NCBI GenBank assembly: GCA_018817035.1
Contig: JAHIUV010000186.1
Coordinates: 1 to 5,816, forward strand
DNA: 5,816 nt
Reading direction: 5' to 3'
Source of the DNA: Candidatus Omnitrophota bacterium
GTDB taxonomy: Bacteria; Omnitrophota; Gorgyraeia; Gorgyraeales; Gorgyraeaceae
Shown here: positions 1 through 5,255 of the stretch, in pieces
How the letters are laid out: every line of letters starts with the position of its first letter
How positions within the stretch are numbered: position 1 is the first letter of the stretch
The notes under the pieces: model-generated
Databases searched by the model: none
Told to the model about the DNA's origin: nothing
Seen by the model: only the letters and a program-made list of their open reading frames with translations
Translations under genes and position numbers: made by a program

Positions 1-1
1 G

Positions 2-1267
2 ATGTACAATAGTTTGTTCAAGGAATCCCTTTATATATACGCTGAAAAATATAATTCAAGGCTTTTGAACGCTTTCAGGAAATTTGACGCGAGCGGCAAG
101 GTCGAGATAATGGTATGCGCCGGCACGCACGGGTTTATTCCTTTGATGGAGATGTATCCGCAGGCAGTCAGGGCACAGGTAAAGATCGCCGTGGATACGT
201 ATAAGAGGATCTTCGGGCACGCGCCTAAAGGCATGTGGCTTCCTGAGTGCGGATATTATCCCGGGGCAGATGATATACTGAAAGAGTTCAACATAAAGTT
301 TTTCATAGCCGATAGCCACGCTGTTTTATTCGCGGAGCCCAGGCCGGCTTTTGGCGTCTATAGCCCGTATTTTTGTAATTCAGGCACGGCGATTTTCGCG
401 AGAGACAATGAGAGCTCAAAGGCTGTGTGGAGTTCAGTCGAAGGCTACCCGGGTGATTATAATTACAGGGAATTTTACAGGGACATTGGATATGACCTTG
501 ATTATGAATATGTAAAGCCATGCCTTAATGGCGACGGCACCAGGATGAACACCGGCATAAAATATCACAGGATAACAGGGAAGACAGACCATAAGGACCT
601 TTATGATCCCGCATGGGCAAAGGACGCTGCCGCGGGCCACGCAGGGAATTTTATGTTCAACAGGGAAAAACAGATAGAGCATTTATATAAAGGCCTGGGC
701 GGCAGGAAACCGATAATCGTGGCTCCTTATGACGCGGAACTCTTCGGGCACTGGTGGTTTGAGGGGATTGACTGGCTTAATTTTGTAATAAGAAAGGTTT
801 GTTATGACCAGCAGGTTTTTAAACTGATCACACCTTCGGGATACCTGGAACTTTATGATAAGTTCCAGGTGGTAACGCCTTCTTTTTCAAGCTGGGGCTG
901 GAAAGGCTATAGCGAGGTATGGCTGGAAGGTTCCAACGACTGGATATACCCGCATCTTCATATGATGGTAGAGCGGATGACGGAACTCGCTAACACTTTT
1001 CGCGACGCTTCAGGAGGCCTGGAAAAAGCGCTTAACCATATGTCCAGGGAACTCCTCTTGGCCCAGGCAAGCGATTGGCCTTTTATGATGAAAACTGATA
1101 CATTCGTGTCCTACGCCTCACAGCGCGTAAAAGACCACGTGGACATATTCAATAAACTATATGAAATGGTAACACAGAACAGGATAGACACAGACTGGCT
1201 GGAAAAAAGAATAAAACAATACAACATCTTCCCCGAAGCAGACTACAAGGTTTACGCAACGGCTTAA
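2..1267 (+). CDS. GH57-family 1,4-alpha-glucan branching enzyme, 5' truncated by window edge
   Basis: The visible 421 residues match glycoside hydrolase family 57 branching enzymes, which form alpha-1,6 branches in glycogen by transferring a cut alpha-1,4 chain; a cytoplasmic role is expected. Seen directly: GTHGFIPL at 41-48 (conserved region 2), WLPECGY at 79-85 with Glu82 as the expected nucleophile, and PYDAELFGHWWFEG at 242-255 with Asp244 as the expected acid/base. SSWGWKGYSEVWL (296-308) and LLLAQASDWPFMM (351-363) resemble the C-terminal helical region of these enzymes. The family is usually about 520-560 residues and begins with a His-rich first motif (HxHLPY-like), which is absent here. 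The ATG at position 2 is therefore probably an internal Met of a gene starting upstream. It ends in TAA at 1265-1267. The following glgC supports a glycogen role. A GH57 amylase or 4-alpha-glucanotransferase is less likely given the motif set. Confidence 0.9.
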   Translation: MYNSLFKESLYIYAEKYNSRLLNAFRKFDASGKVEIMVCAGTHGFIPLMEMYPQAVRAQVKIAVDTYKRIFGHAPKGMWLPECGYYPGADDILKEFNIKFFIADSHAVLFAEPRPAFGVYSPYFCNSGTAIFARDNESSKAVWSSVEGYPGDYNYREFYRDIGYDLDYEYVKPCLNGDGTRMNTGIKYHRITGKTDHKDLYDPAWAKDAAAGHAGNFMFNREKQIEHLYKGLGGRKPIIVAPYDAELFGHWWFEGIDWLNFVIRKVCYDQQVFKLITPSGYLELYDKFQVVTPSFSSWGWKGYSEVWLEGSNDWIYPHLHMMVERMTELANTFRDASGGLEKALNHMSRELLLAQASDWPFMMKTDTFVSYASQRVKDHVDIFNKLYEMVTQNRIDTDWLEKRIKQYNIFPEADYKVYATA

Positions 1268-1292
1268 CCTTATCTGCCTGTCCAATGAGTAT

Positions 1293-1397
1293 TTCAAACA
1301 ATATTGTTCGAGCTTGTCCCGAAGTATCGGGACATAGTCGAGAACCGATGCTTTTGCTTCTCGACTCCCTTCGGTCGCTCGAAGAATATTATTTGAA
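1293..1397. repeat. Inverted pair of REP-like palindromic units (pair 1, cloverleaf-forming)
   Basis: A 105-bp non-coding structure between the branching enzyme and glgC. Nested arms are TTCAAA (1293-1298)/TTTGAA (1392-1397), AATATT (1300-1305)/(1385-1390), TTCGAGC (1307-1313)/GCTCGAA (1377-1383), and AGTCGAGAA (1336-1344)/TTCTCGACT (1358-1366). A separate perfect 8-bp hairpin, TGTCCCGA (1315-1322)/TCGGGACA (1327-1334) with loop AGTA, lies inside the left unit. Read as units, there is one + copy (1300-1345) and one - copy (1357-1390) of AATATT-S-TTCGAGC-N-AGTCGAGAA-S', arranged head to head with AATATT outermost. The same unit recurs at 5256-5316. No U-tract follows any stem, so it is not a standard intrinsic terminator, although it could still affect mRNA ends or stability. 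Confidence 0.88.
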
Positions 1398-1422
1398 CTA
1401 TACAAAAGTTAACAAAATATTT

Positions 1423-1451
1423 TACAATATCAGTACGAATAAAATATTGTA
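1423..1451. promoter_or_regulatory. 8-bp inverted repeat overlapping the glgC -35 (operator candidate)
   Basis: TACAATAT (1423-1430) and ATATTGTA (1444-1451) are perfect inverted repeats with a 13-bp spacer. The right arm covers most of the proposed -35 hexamer at 1447-1452, where a dimeric repressor could act. The surrounding sequence is A+T rich, so some chance inverted repeats are expected; no regulator is identified in the window. Confidence 0.35.
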
Positions 1452-1475
1452 TTCCGGATAGATTTATTATATAAT
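1447..1475 (+). promoter_or_regulatory. Sigma70-like promoter for glgC
   Basis: A perfect -10 hexamer TATAAT (1470-1475) lies 17 bp downstream of TTGTAT (1447-1452), which matches only the TTG of the -35 consensus. Transcription would start near 1482, giving a leader of about 20 nt before the TTG start at 1503. The -10 sits inside a perfect 16-bp A+T palindrome at 1463-1478. The near-consensus -10 and ideal spacing are the main support. Confidence 0.6.
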
Positions 1476-1478
1476 AAA
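1463..1478. repeat. Perfect 16-bp A+T palindrome over the glgC -10
   Basis: TTTATTATATAATAAA is its own reverse complement and contains the TATAAT -10. It could be an operator half-site pair or simply an easily melted promoter core. The base composition is low complexity, so the functional call is weak although the palindrome is exact. Confidence 0.4.
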
Positions 1479-1487
1479 CATTTGTTT

Positions 1488-1496
1488 GAGGAGGGG
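1488..1496 (+). promoter_or_regulatory. Ribosome binding site that decides the glgC start
   Basis: GAGGAGGGG contains GGAGG (1490-1494), 8 nt before TTG at 1503. It favours 1503 over the upstream in-frame TTG at 1482, because the upstream start would place this Shine-Dalgarno sequence inside the coding region and nearly coincide with the predicted transcription start. Confidence 0.8.
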
Positions 1497-1502
1497 TTTA
1501 CC

Positions 1503-2717
1503 TTGAGGAATGTATTGACGTTTATAATGGCAGGCGGAAAAGGGGAGAGGCTTTATCCTCTTACTAAGGACAGGACTAAGCCCGCGGTGCCTTTTGGCGG
1601 CGTGTACAGGATCATTGATTTTACGTTGTCGAACTGCGTAAACTCTGATATGCGCAGGATACATGTCCTTACGCAATATAAGTCTTATTCGCTTACAAAA
1701 CATATATCCAGGGGCTGGAGTATCGTGAACGCGGAACTCGGGGAATTTATTGACGCGATACCTGCCCAGCAGAGGGTCGATGACAACTGGTATAAGGGCA
1801 CGGCTGATTCTATCTACCAGAATATTTACGCGATCAAAGATGAAAATCCTGAATATGTCCTGATATTGGCGGGAGACCATGTATACAAGATGGATTACAG
1901 GGAAATGATAGACTATCACGCGGAAAAAGGCGCGGACCTTACTGTGGGCGTCGTGGAGATCACCAGGGAAAGGGTGTATGAGTTCGGTATCTGCGATGTT
2001 GATAACGACCTTAGGGTAAAAAGTATAATAGAAAAACCAAAAGACAGCGCTAAGGTGCCGGGAGGCTCCAAAAATGTTTTTGCCTCAATGGGGATATATG
2101 TATTCAAGGCTTCTGTTCTGGAAGACGCGTTGACAGAGGACGCGAAAAACGAGAAATCTTCGCATGATTTCGCGAAAGACATTATTCCGTTGATGTTGAA
2201 AAAATACAGCATATACGCGTTTAATTTTATAGATAAAAAAAACAATAAGCCGATGTATTGGCGTGACGTAGGCAGCCTTGACGCTTATTATGACGCTAAC
2301 ATGGAAATGATAGCGGTATTTCCCGGCCTGGATCTTTACAGTAAAAGCTGGCCGTTCAGGACATATCAAGAGCAATATGGCCCGTCAAAGACAGTGTTCG
2401 CGCAGGAAGACGAACACAGGGTCGGGGCGGCGCTTGATTCATTGGTTTCCAACGGATGCATAATCAGCGGAGGCAAAGTGCAGTCAAGCGTATTGTCCCC
2501 CAATGTCAGGATAAACAGTTTTTCCGAGGTCAGCGATTCTATTTTAATGGAAGGTGTTGATATCGGCAGGTACGCCAAAATAAAGCGCGCTATCATAGAT
2601 AAACACGTAAAAATCCCACCCAAGACTGAGATAGGTTTTGACAAGGAGCAAGACAGCAAGCGTTTCAAAGTAACGGAATCAGGCATAGTAGTCATACCGA
2701 AAGGCATGGTACTGTAA
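1503..2717 (+). CDS. glgC: Glucose-1-phosphate adenylyltransferase (ADP-glucose pyrophosphorylase)
   Basis: This enzyme makes ADP-glucose from glucose-1-phosphate and ATP, the committed step of bacterial glycogen synthesis, in the cytoplasm. With the TTG start at 1503 the protein has 404 residues, within the usual range of about 400-430. Seen directly: the nucleotide-binding loop AGGKGERLYPLT at 10-21 followed by TKPAVPFGG; RIIDFTLSNC at 36-45; AGDHVYKMDY at 123-132 with the metal/catalytic Asp125; EKP at 177-179 (sugar-phosphate contact); and YWRDVGSLDAYYDAN at 252-266. From about residue 295 it has the left-handed beta-helix typical of the C-terminal domain. The active-site signatures are intact, arguing against the inactive GlgD paralogue. 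The next possible start, ATG 1527, would remove the first beta strand. It has its own promoter at 1447-1475, and the next gene starts 2 nt after its stop codon. Confidence 0.95.
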   Translation: MRNVLTFIMAGGKGERLYPLTKDRTKPAVPFGGVYRIIDFTLSNCVNSDMRRIHVLTQYKSYSLTKHISRGWSIVNAELGEFIDAIPAQQRVDDNWYKGTADSIYQNIYAIKDENPEYVLILAGDHVYKMDYREMIDYHAEKGADLTVGVVEITRERVYEFGICDVDNDLRVKSIIEKPKDSAKVPGGSKNVFASMGIYVFKASVLEDALTEDAKNEKSSHDFAKDIIPLMLKKYSIYAFNFIDKKNNKPMYWRDVGSLDAYYDANMEMIAVFPGLDLYSKSWPFRTYQEQYGPSKTVFAQEDEHRVGAALDSLVSNGCIISGGKVQSSVLSPNVRINSFSEVSDSILMEGVDIGRYAKIKRAIIDKHVKIPPKTEIGFDKEQDSKRFKVTESGIVVIPKGMVL

Positions 2718-2718
2718 G

Positions 2719-3168
2719 ATGATAAGGAAAGCTACTGTAGGCGACATAAAGGCCATACAAGAACTTATAAATTTTTACGCTAAGTTGGACAAGATGCTGC
2801 CGCGCTCACTGAATGAACTGTATGAGAATATCAGGGATTTTTTTGTTTGTGAGCAAGAAGGAAAAGTTGCCGGCTGTGTGGCGCTGCATGTCACGTGGGA
2901 AGACCTCGCGGAAATAAGGTCTCTTGTTGTCGCTGAATCCATCCAGAAAAAGAAGCTGGGAACTGAACTGGTAGACGCGGCAATAGCGGACGCTAAAAAG
3001 CTGAACATAAAACGGTTATTCGCGCTGACGTATGTGCCGTCGTTTTTTGAGAAGCTCGGGTTCAGGAAAATCGAACACTCTGAACTGCCTCACAAGATCT
3101 GGTCTGAGTGCATAAAGTGCGTCAAGTTTCCCGACTGCGAGGAAACCGCGCTGGTAAAGGATATATAA
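2719..3168 (+). CDS. argA: Short ArgA-like GNAT N-acetyltransferase (probable N-acetylglutamate synthase)
   Basis: A single GNAT domain of 149 residues resembles the short N-acetylglutamate synthases that lack the amino-acid-kinase domain and are also found fused to ArgH in some bacteria. They acetylate glutamate with acetyl-CoA at the entry to arginine synthesis. Seen directly: MIRKATVGDIKAIQELI (1-17), AGCVALHV (51-58), EIRSLVV (65-71) before the acetyl-CoA loop, YVPSFFEKLGF (105-115), and the family-typical tail HKIWSECIKC-VKFPDCEE (125-142) with Cys131, Cys134 and Cys140. The pyrophosphate loop reads QKKKLGT (76-82), so Lys79 replaces the first Gly of the usual Q/R-x-x-G-x-G/A, an oddity. 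Only one base separates it from the glgC stop, and no good Shine-Dalgarno sequence is seen, so translational coupling is likely. leuC begins directly after its stop. The substrate is inferred; another small-molecule acetyltransferase is possible. Confidence 0.72.
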   Translation: MIRKATVGDIKAIQELINFYAKLDKMLPRSLNELYENIRDFFVCEQEGKVAGCVALHVTWEDLAEIRSLVVAESIQKKKLGTELVDAAIADAKKLNIKRLFALTYVPSFFEKLGFRKIEHSELPHKIWSECIKCVKFPDCEETALVKDI

Positions 3169-4428
3169 ATGGCTTATACAATAACAGAAAAAATATTGCT
3201 CGCTCATACTAAGGAAAAGGCCATCTCGCCGGGAGATTTTATTTACGCTAAAATAGATATGGCGCTCGGCAATGATGTTACCGCCCCTATCGCGATAAAG
3301 GAATTTGAGGCTTCAGGGACAGGTAAAGTCTTTGACAGGAAAAAGATAGCCCTCGTGCCTGACCATTTTACTCCGGCAAAAGACAGGAAGAGCGCTGTGC
3401 AGGCAAGGATACTTAAGGATTTCGCGGATAAACACAGGATAGAGAATTATTTCGAATTAGGCCGCATGGGAGTGGAGCACGCGCTCTTGCCGGAAAAAGG
3501 ATTAGTAGGGCCGGGTGACCTGGTCATAGGGGCTGATTCCCATACATGCACTTATGGCGCGTTAGGCGCGTTCTCGACCGGCGTGGGCTCTACGGATCTC
3601 GCCGCGGGTTTTATTACCGGGTGTGTTTGGCTCAAGGTCCCTGAGACGATAAAATTTGTTTACAGGGGGAAGCTGGGAAAATGGGTAGGAGGAAAAGACC
3701 TGATCCTGCATACCATAGGCGATATCGGCGTAGACGGCGCGCTGTATAAGGCAATGGAGTTTACAGGGGATGCTATTAAAAAATTGCCCATGGACGACAG
3801 GTTTAGCATGTGCAATATGGCAATAGAGGCAGGCGGAAAATCAGGCATTATCGAGCCTGACGCTATTACGCTTAAGTATGAGCGCTCCGTGAACCGGAAA
3901 AGAATAGTAAAATTTAAAAGCGACAGGGACGCTAAATATTGCGAGGTTCGTGAGTATGACGTAAAAAAGATAGAACCCCAGGTTTCAGCCCCGCATCTGC
4001 CGAGCAACGCGGGCGCGGTTACTAAGTTTAAAAATGTGAAGATCGACCAGTCAGTTATAGGTTCCTGCACGAACGGCAGGATCAGCGACTTTAGGATAGC
4101 GGCAAAGGTTTTGAAGGGTAAAAAGGTCAATTCTAACGTGCGGCTGATAATAATTCCAGCGACGCAAAAGATATACTTAGAGGCGATCAAAGAAGGGCTT
4201 GCCAAAATATTTATTGACGCGGGCGGTGTTTTTTCGACTCCGAGCTGCGGGCCGTGCCTTGGCGGGCACCTTGGGATATTAGGGAAAGGCGAGAGGGCTA
4301 TAGCGACCACTAACAGGAATTTCCGCGGAAGGATGGGGCATCCTGAGAGCGAAGTTTATCTCTCTAATCCCGCTGTGGCCGCGGCAAGCGCGATAAAAGG
4401 CAGGATAGCTCATCCTGACGAATTGTAA
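3169..4428 (+). CDS. leuC: 3-isopropylmalate dehydratase, large subunit (aconitase family)
   Basis: Large subunit of isopropylmalate isomerase, which converts 2- to 3-isopropylmalate in leucine synthesis using a [4Fe-4S] cluster. The 419 residues fit the shorter 'archaeal-type' LeuC/HacA group (about 420) rather than the E. coli type (about 466). Seen directly: VPDHFTPAKD (63-72), GADSHTCTYGALGAFSTGVGS split over 121-141, GSCTNGR (298-304) with Cys300, PSCGPCLGGH (358-367) with Cys360 and Cys363 as the other expected cluster ligands, and TNRNFRGRMGHPESEVYLSN (381-400) from the substrate-site region. It starts immediately after the preceding TAA, with AAAGGA (3156-3161) 7 nt upstream inside the previous gene. 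The small subunit gene is downstream but separated by a GIY-YIG ORF. Homoaconitase or citraconate hydratase activity cannot be excluded by sequence alone; leuD and leuB nearby favour leucine. Confidence 0.92.
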   Translation: MAYTITEKILLAHTKEKAISPGDFIYAKIDMALGNDVTAPIAIKEFEASGTGKVFDRKKIALVPDHFTPAKDRKSAVQARILKDFADKHRIENYFELGRMGVEHALLPEKGLVGPGDLVIGADSHTCTYGALGAFSTGVGSTDLAAGFITGCVWLKVPETIKFVYRGKLGKWVGGKDLILHTIGDIGVDGALYKAMEFTGDAIKKLPMDDRFSMCNMAIEAGGKSGIIEPDAITLKYERSVNRKRIVKFKSDRDAKYCEVREYDVKKIEPQVSAPHLPSNAGAVTKFKNVKIDQSVIGSCTNGRISDFRIAAKVLKGKKVNSNVRLIIIPATQKIYLEAIKEGLAKIFIDAGGVFSTPSCGPCLGGHLGILGKGERAIATTNRNFRGRMGHPESEVYLSNPAVAAASAIKGRIAHPDEL

Positions 4429-4448
4429 TCCCGCACCTTTTGGATATT
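4429..4448. repeat. Left arm of inverted repeat flanking the GIY-YIG ORF
   Basis: TCCCGCACCTTTT (4429-4441) is the exact reverse complement of 4706-4718. Extended to 4448, it matches the right arm at 18 of 20 positions, with two adjacent mismatches at 4442-4443. It begins on the first base after the leuC stop codon. Confidence 0.9.
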
Positions 4449-4449
4449 T

Positions 4450-4707
4450 ATGTATCACGTATATATATTAAAGAGTGAGAAGAATGGATCTTTGTATGTA
4501 GGATATACTAGTGATATTGAAAACAGGTTACAAAAACATAACAATGGTCTTGTAGGGTATACTAAAAAATATAGACCATGGAAATTAGTTTATTACGAAA
4601 CATTCATATCATTAAAAGATGCGATGAAGAGAGAAAAGAGCCTTAAATATTTCGGCAAGGCTTATGGGCAATTAAAAGGAAGGATCAAAGGCAGTTTGAA
4701 TATATAA
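4450..4707 (+). CDS. Small GIY-YIG domain endonuclease (YhbQ/COG2827-like)
   Basis: An 85-residue protein that is essentially one GIY-YIG nuclease domain. Seen directly: the first strand YHVYILKS (2-9, the 'GIY' position is VYI), LYVGYTSD (15-22, 'YIG' position YVG), then Arg26 and His30 in NRLQKHN (25-31), and Glu62 in KREKSLK (60-66). These are the expected Tyr/Arg/His and metal-binding Glu residues of the active site, so it appears intact. It lacks any extra DNA-binding domain, so target and role are unknown; the family includes stand-alone proteins of this size whose function is largely undetermined. It is markedly A+T rich compared with its neighbours. No convincing Shine-Dalgarno sequence precedes ATG 4450. 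The reading frame is open back to the leuC stop at 4426-4428 and is in the same frame as leuC. Its stop codon lies in the right inverted repeat, which also holds the leuD ribosome binding site. Confidence 0.88.
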   Translation: MYHVYILKSEKNGSLYVGYTSDIENRLQKHNNGLVGYTKKYRPWKLVYYETFISLKDAMKREKSLKYFGKAYGQLKGRIKGSLNI

Positions 4708-4718
4708 AAGGTGCGGGA
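4699..4718. repeat. Right arm of inverted repeat, containing the leuD ribosome binding site
   Basis: AAAAGGTGCGGGA (4706-4718) is the exact reverse complement of 4429-4441; the 20-nt arms match at 18 positions. This arm includes the last codons and stop of the GIY-YIG ORF, the leuD Shine-Dalgarno sequence and the first base of the leuD ATG. Confidence 0.9.
4708..4713 (+). promoter_or_regulatory. leuD ribosome binding site inside an inverted repeat
   Basis: AAGGTG lies 4 nt before ATG 4718 and can pair with the anti-Shine-Dalgarno CACCU. The same CACCTT string occurs 270 nt upstream, just after leuC. On mRNA, the left arm could mask this site by looping out the GIY-YIG ORF. Confidence 0.65.
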
Positions 4719-5203
4719 TGAAATTCAAAGGTAAAGTATGGAAATTTGGCAATGACGTTAATACGGATGAAATAATACCGGCAAGGTTCCTGAATACCCA
4801 GGACGAAAAAGAGCTCGGTGCCCATTGCATGGAAGACATTGACGTGACTTTCGCTAAAAAGGCTTCGAAGGGCGATGTGATAGTCGCTGGTAAGAACTTT
4901 GGGTGCGGTTCTTCCAGGGAGCACGCTCAGATCTCTTTGAAGGGCGCAGGAGTTTCATGCGTGATAGCCGAGAGCTTTGCCAGGATATTTTACAGGAACG
5001 CGATAAATGTGGGACTACCTATATTCGAGATAAAAGACACGAGCGATATTAATTCAGGGGATTACCTGGAGATAGATCTTGATAAAGGAACGATCCTTAA
5101 CCTGTCGGAGAATAAAGAGTGTAAGATGCAGCCATTGCCTAAATTTATCCAGGAGATAATCAGGGCAGGAGGGCTGTTGAAATGGGTAAAAAAGAGAAAA
5201 TAA
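4718..5203 (+). CDS. leuD: 3-isopropylmalate dehydratase, small subunit
   Basis: Small (swivel-domain) subunit that completes the LeuC active site. At 161 residues it matches the short LeuD type (about 160-170) that partners the 420-residue LeuC. Seen directly: VWKFGNDVNTDEIIPARFL (7-25), GKNFGCGSSREHAQ (58-71), IAESFARIFYRNAINVGLP (83-101) and GDYLEIDL (114-121). The short recognition loop after PAR reads FLNT (24-27). As I recall, archaeal isopropylmalate isomerase has YLVY and homoaconitase YLRT at this place, so this loop is neither and the substrate is best inferred from context. The ATG at 4718 has AAGGTG 4 nt upstream. The preceding stop belongs to the GIY-YIG ORF, which separates this gene from leuC by 289 bases. 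leuB follows after 165 bases containing a palindromic repeat pair. Confidence 0.93.
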   Translation: MKFKGKVWKFGNDVNTDEIIPARFLNTQDEKELGAHCMEDIDVTFAKKASKGDVIVAGKNFGCGSSREHAQISLKGAGVSCVIAESFARIFYRNAINVGLPIFEIKDTSDINSGDYLEIDLDKGTILNLSENKECKMQPLPKFIQEIIRAGGLLKWVKKRK

Positions 5204-5225
5204 AGGGATAGCATATAATAGCCTG

Positions 5226-5254
5226 TTGACTTTTATGTATCAGAGATTTATCGT
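5226..5254 (+). promoter_or_regulatory. leuB: Possible weak promoter for leuB
   Basis: TTGACT (5226-5231) and TATCGT (5249-5254) are spaced by 17 bp and match the -35 and -10 consensus at 5 and 4 of 6 positions. Transcription would begin just before or inside the palindromic repeat, placing that hairpin in the leuB leader. With so short an element this could be chance. Confidence 0.3.
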
Positions 5255-5255
5255 T

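Larger units (their letters stand above)
4429..4718. mobile_element. Candidate GIY-YIG cassette inserted between leuC and leuD
   Basis: The interval between leuC and leuD consists almost entirely of a small nuclease ORF bounded by a 13-bp perfect, 20-bp imperfect inverted repeat. My hand count gives about 30% G+C for the ORF (78 of 258 bases) against roughly 50% in sampled stretches of leuC. LeuC and LeuD subunits are usually encoded adjacently. These facts fit an acquired selfish cassette. No transposase, target duplication or intron structure is seen, so mobility is inferred. Confidence 0.45.

Noticed and set aside
1315..1334. GC-rich 8-bp hairpin as an intrinsic terminator for the branching enzyme
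   Set aside because: It is followed by TAGTCGAG rather than a T-run; it is better explained as part of the palindromic repeat unit.
1482..1502. Upstream in-frame TTG start for glgC giving 411 residues
   Set aside because: It would place the strong GAGGAGGGG Shine-Dalgarno sequence inside the gene and coincide with the predicted transcription start; TTG 1503 has ideal spacing.
1268..1502. tRNA, CRISPR or riboswitch in the longest non-coding stretch
   Set aside because: The cloverleaf-like repeat has no CCA end, T-loop or anticodon-arm features, the units are not regularly spaced direct repeats, and no known riboswitch core was recognised.
3660..4310. 216-codon open frame on the - strand inside leuC
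   Set aside because: It lies opposite a well-conserved gene and shows no recognisable motif; the length reflects codon composition of leuC. The other antisense frames were dismissed for the same reason.
5214..5219. Perfect TATAAT just after leuD as a leuB promoter
   Set aside because: The sequence 16-18 bp upstream is purine-rich (AAAGAG) with no -35 similarity; TTGACT/TATCGT at 5226-5254 is a slightly better candidate.
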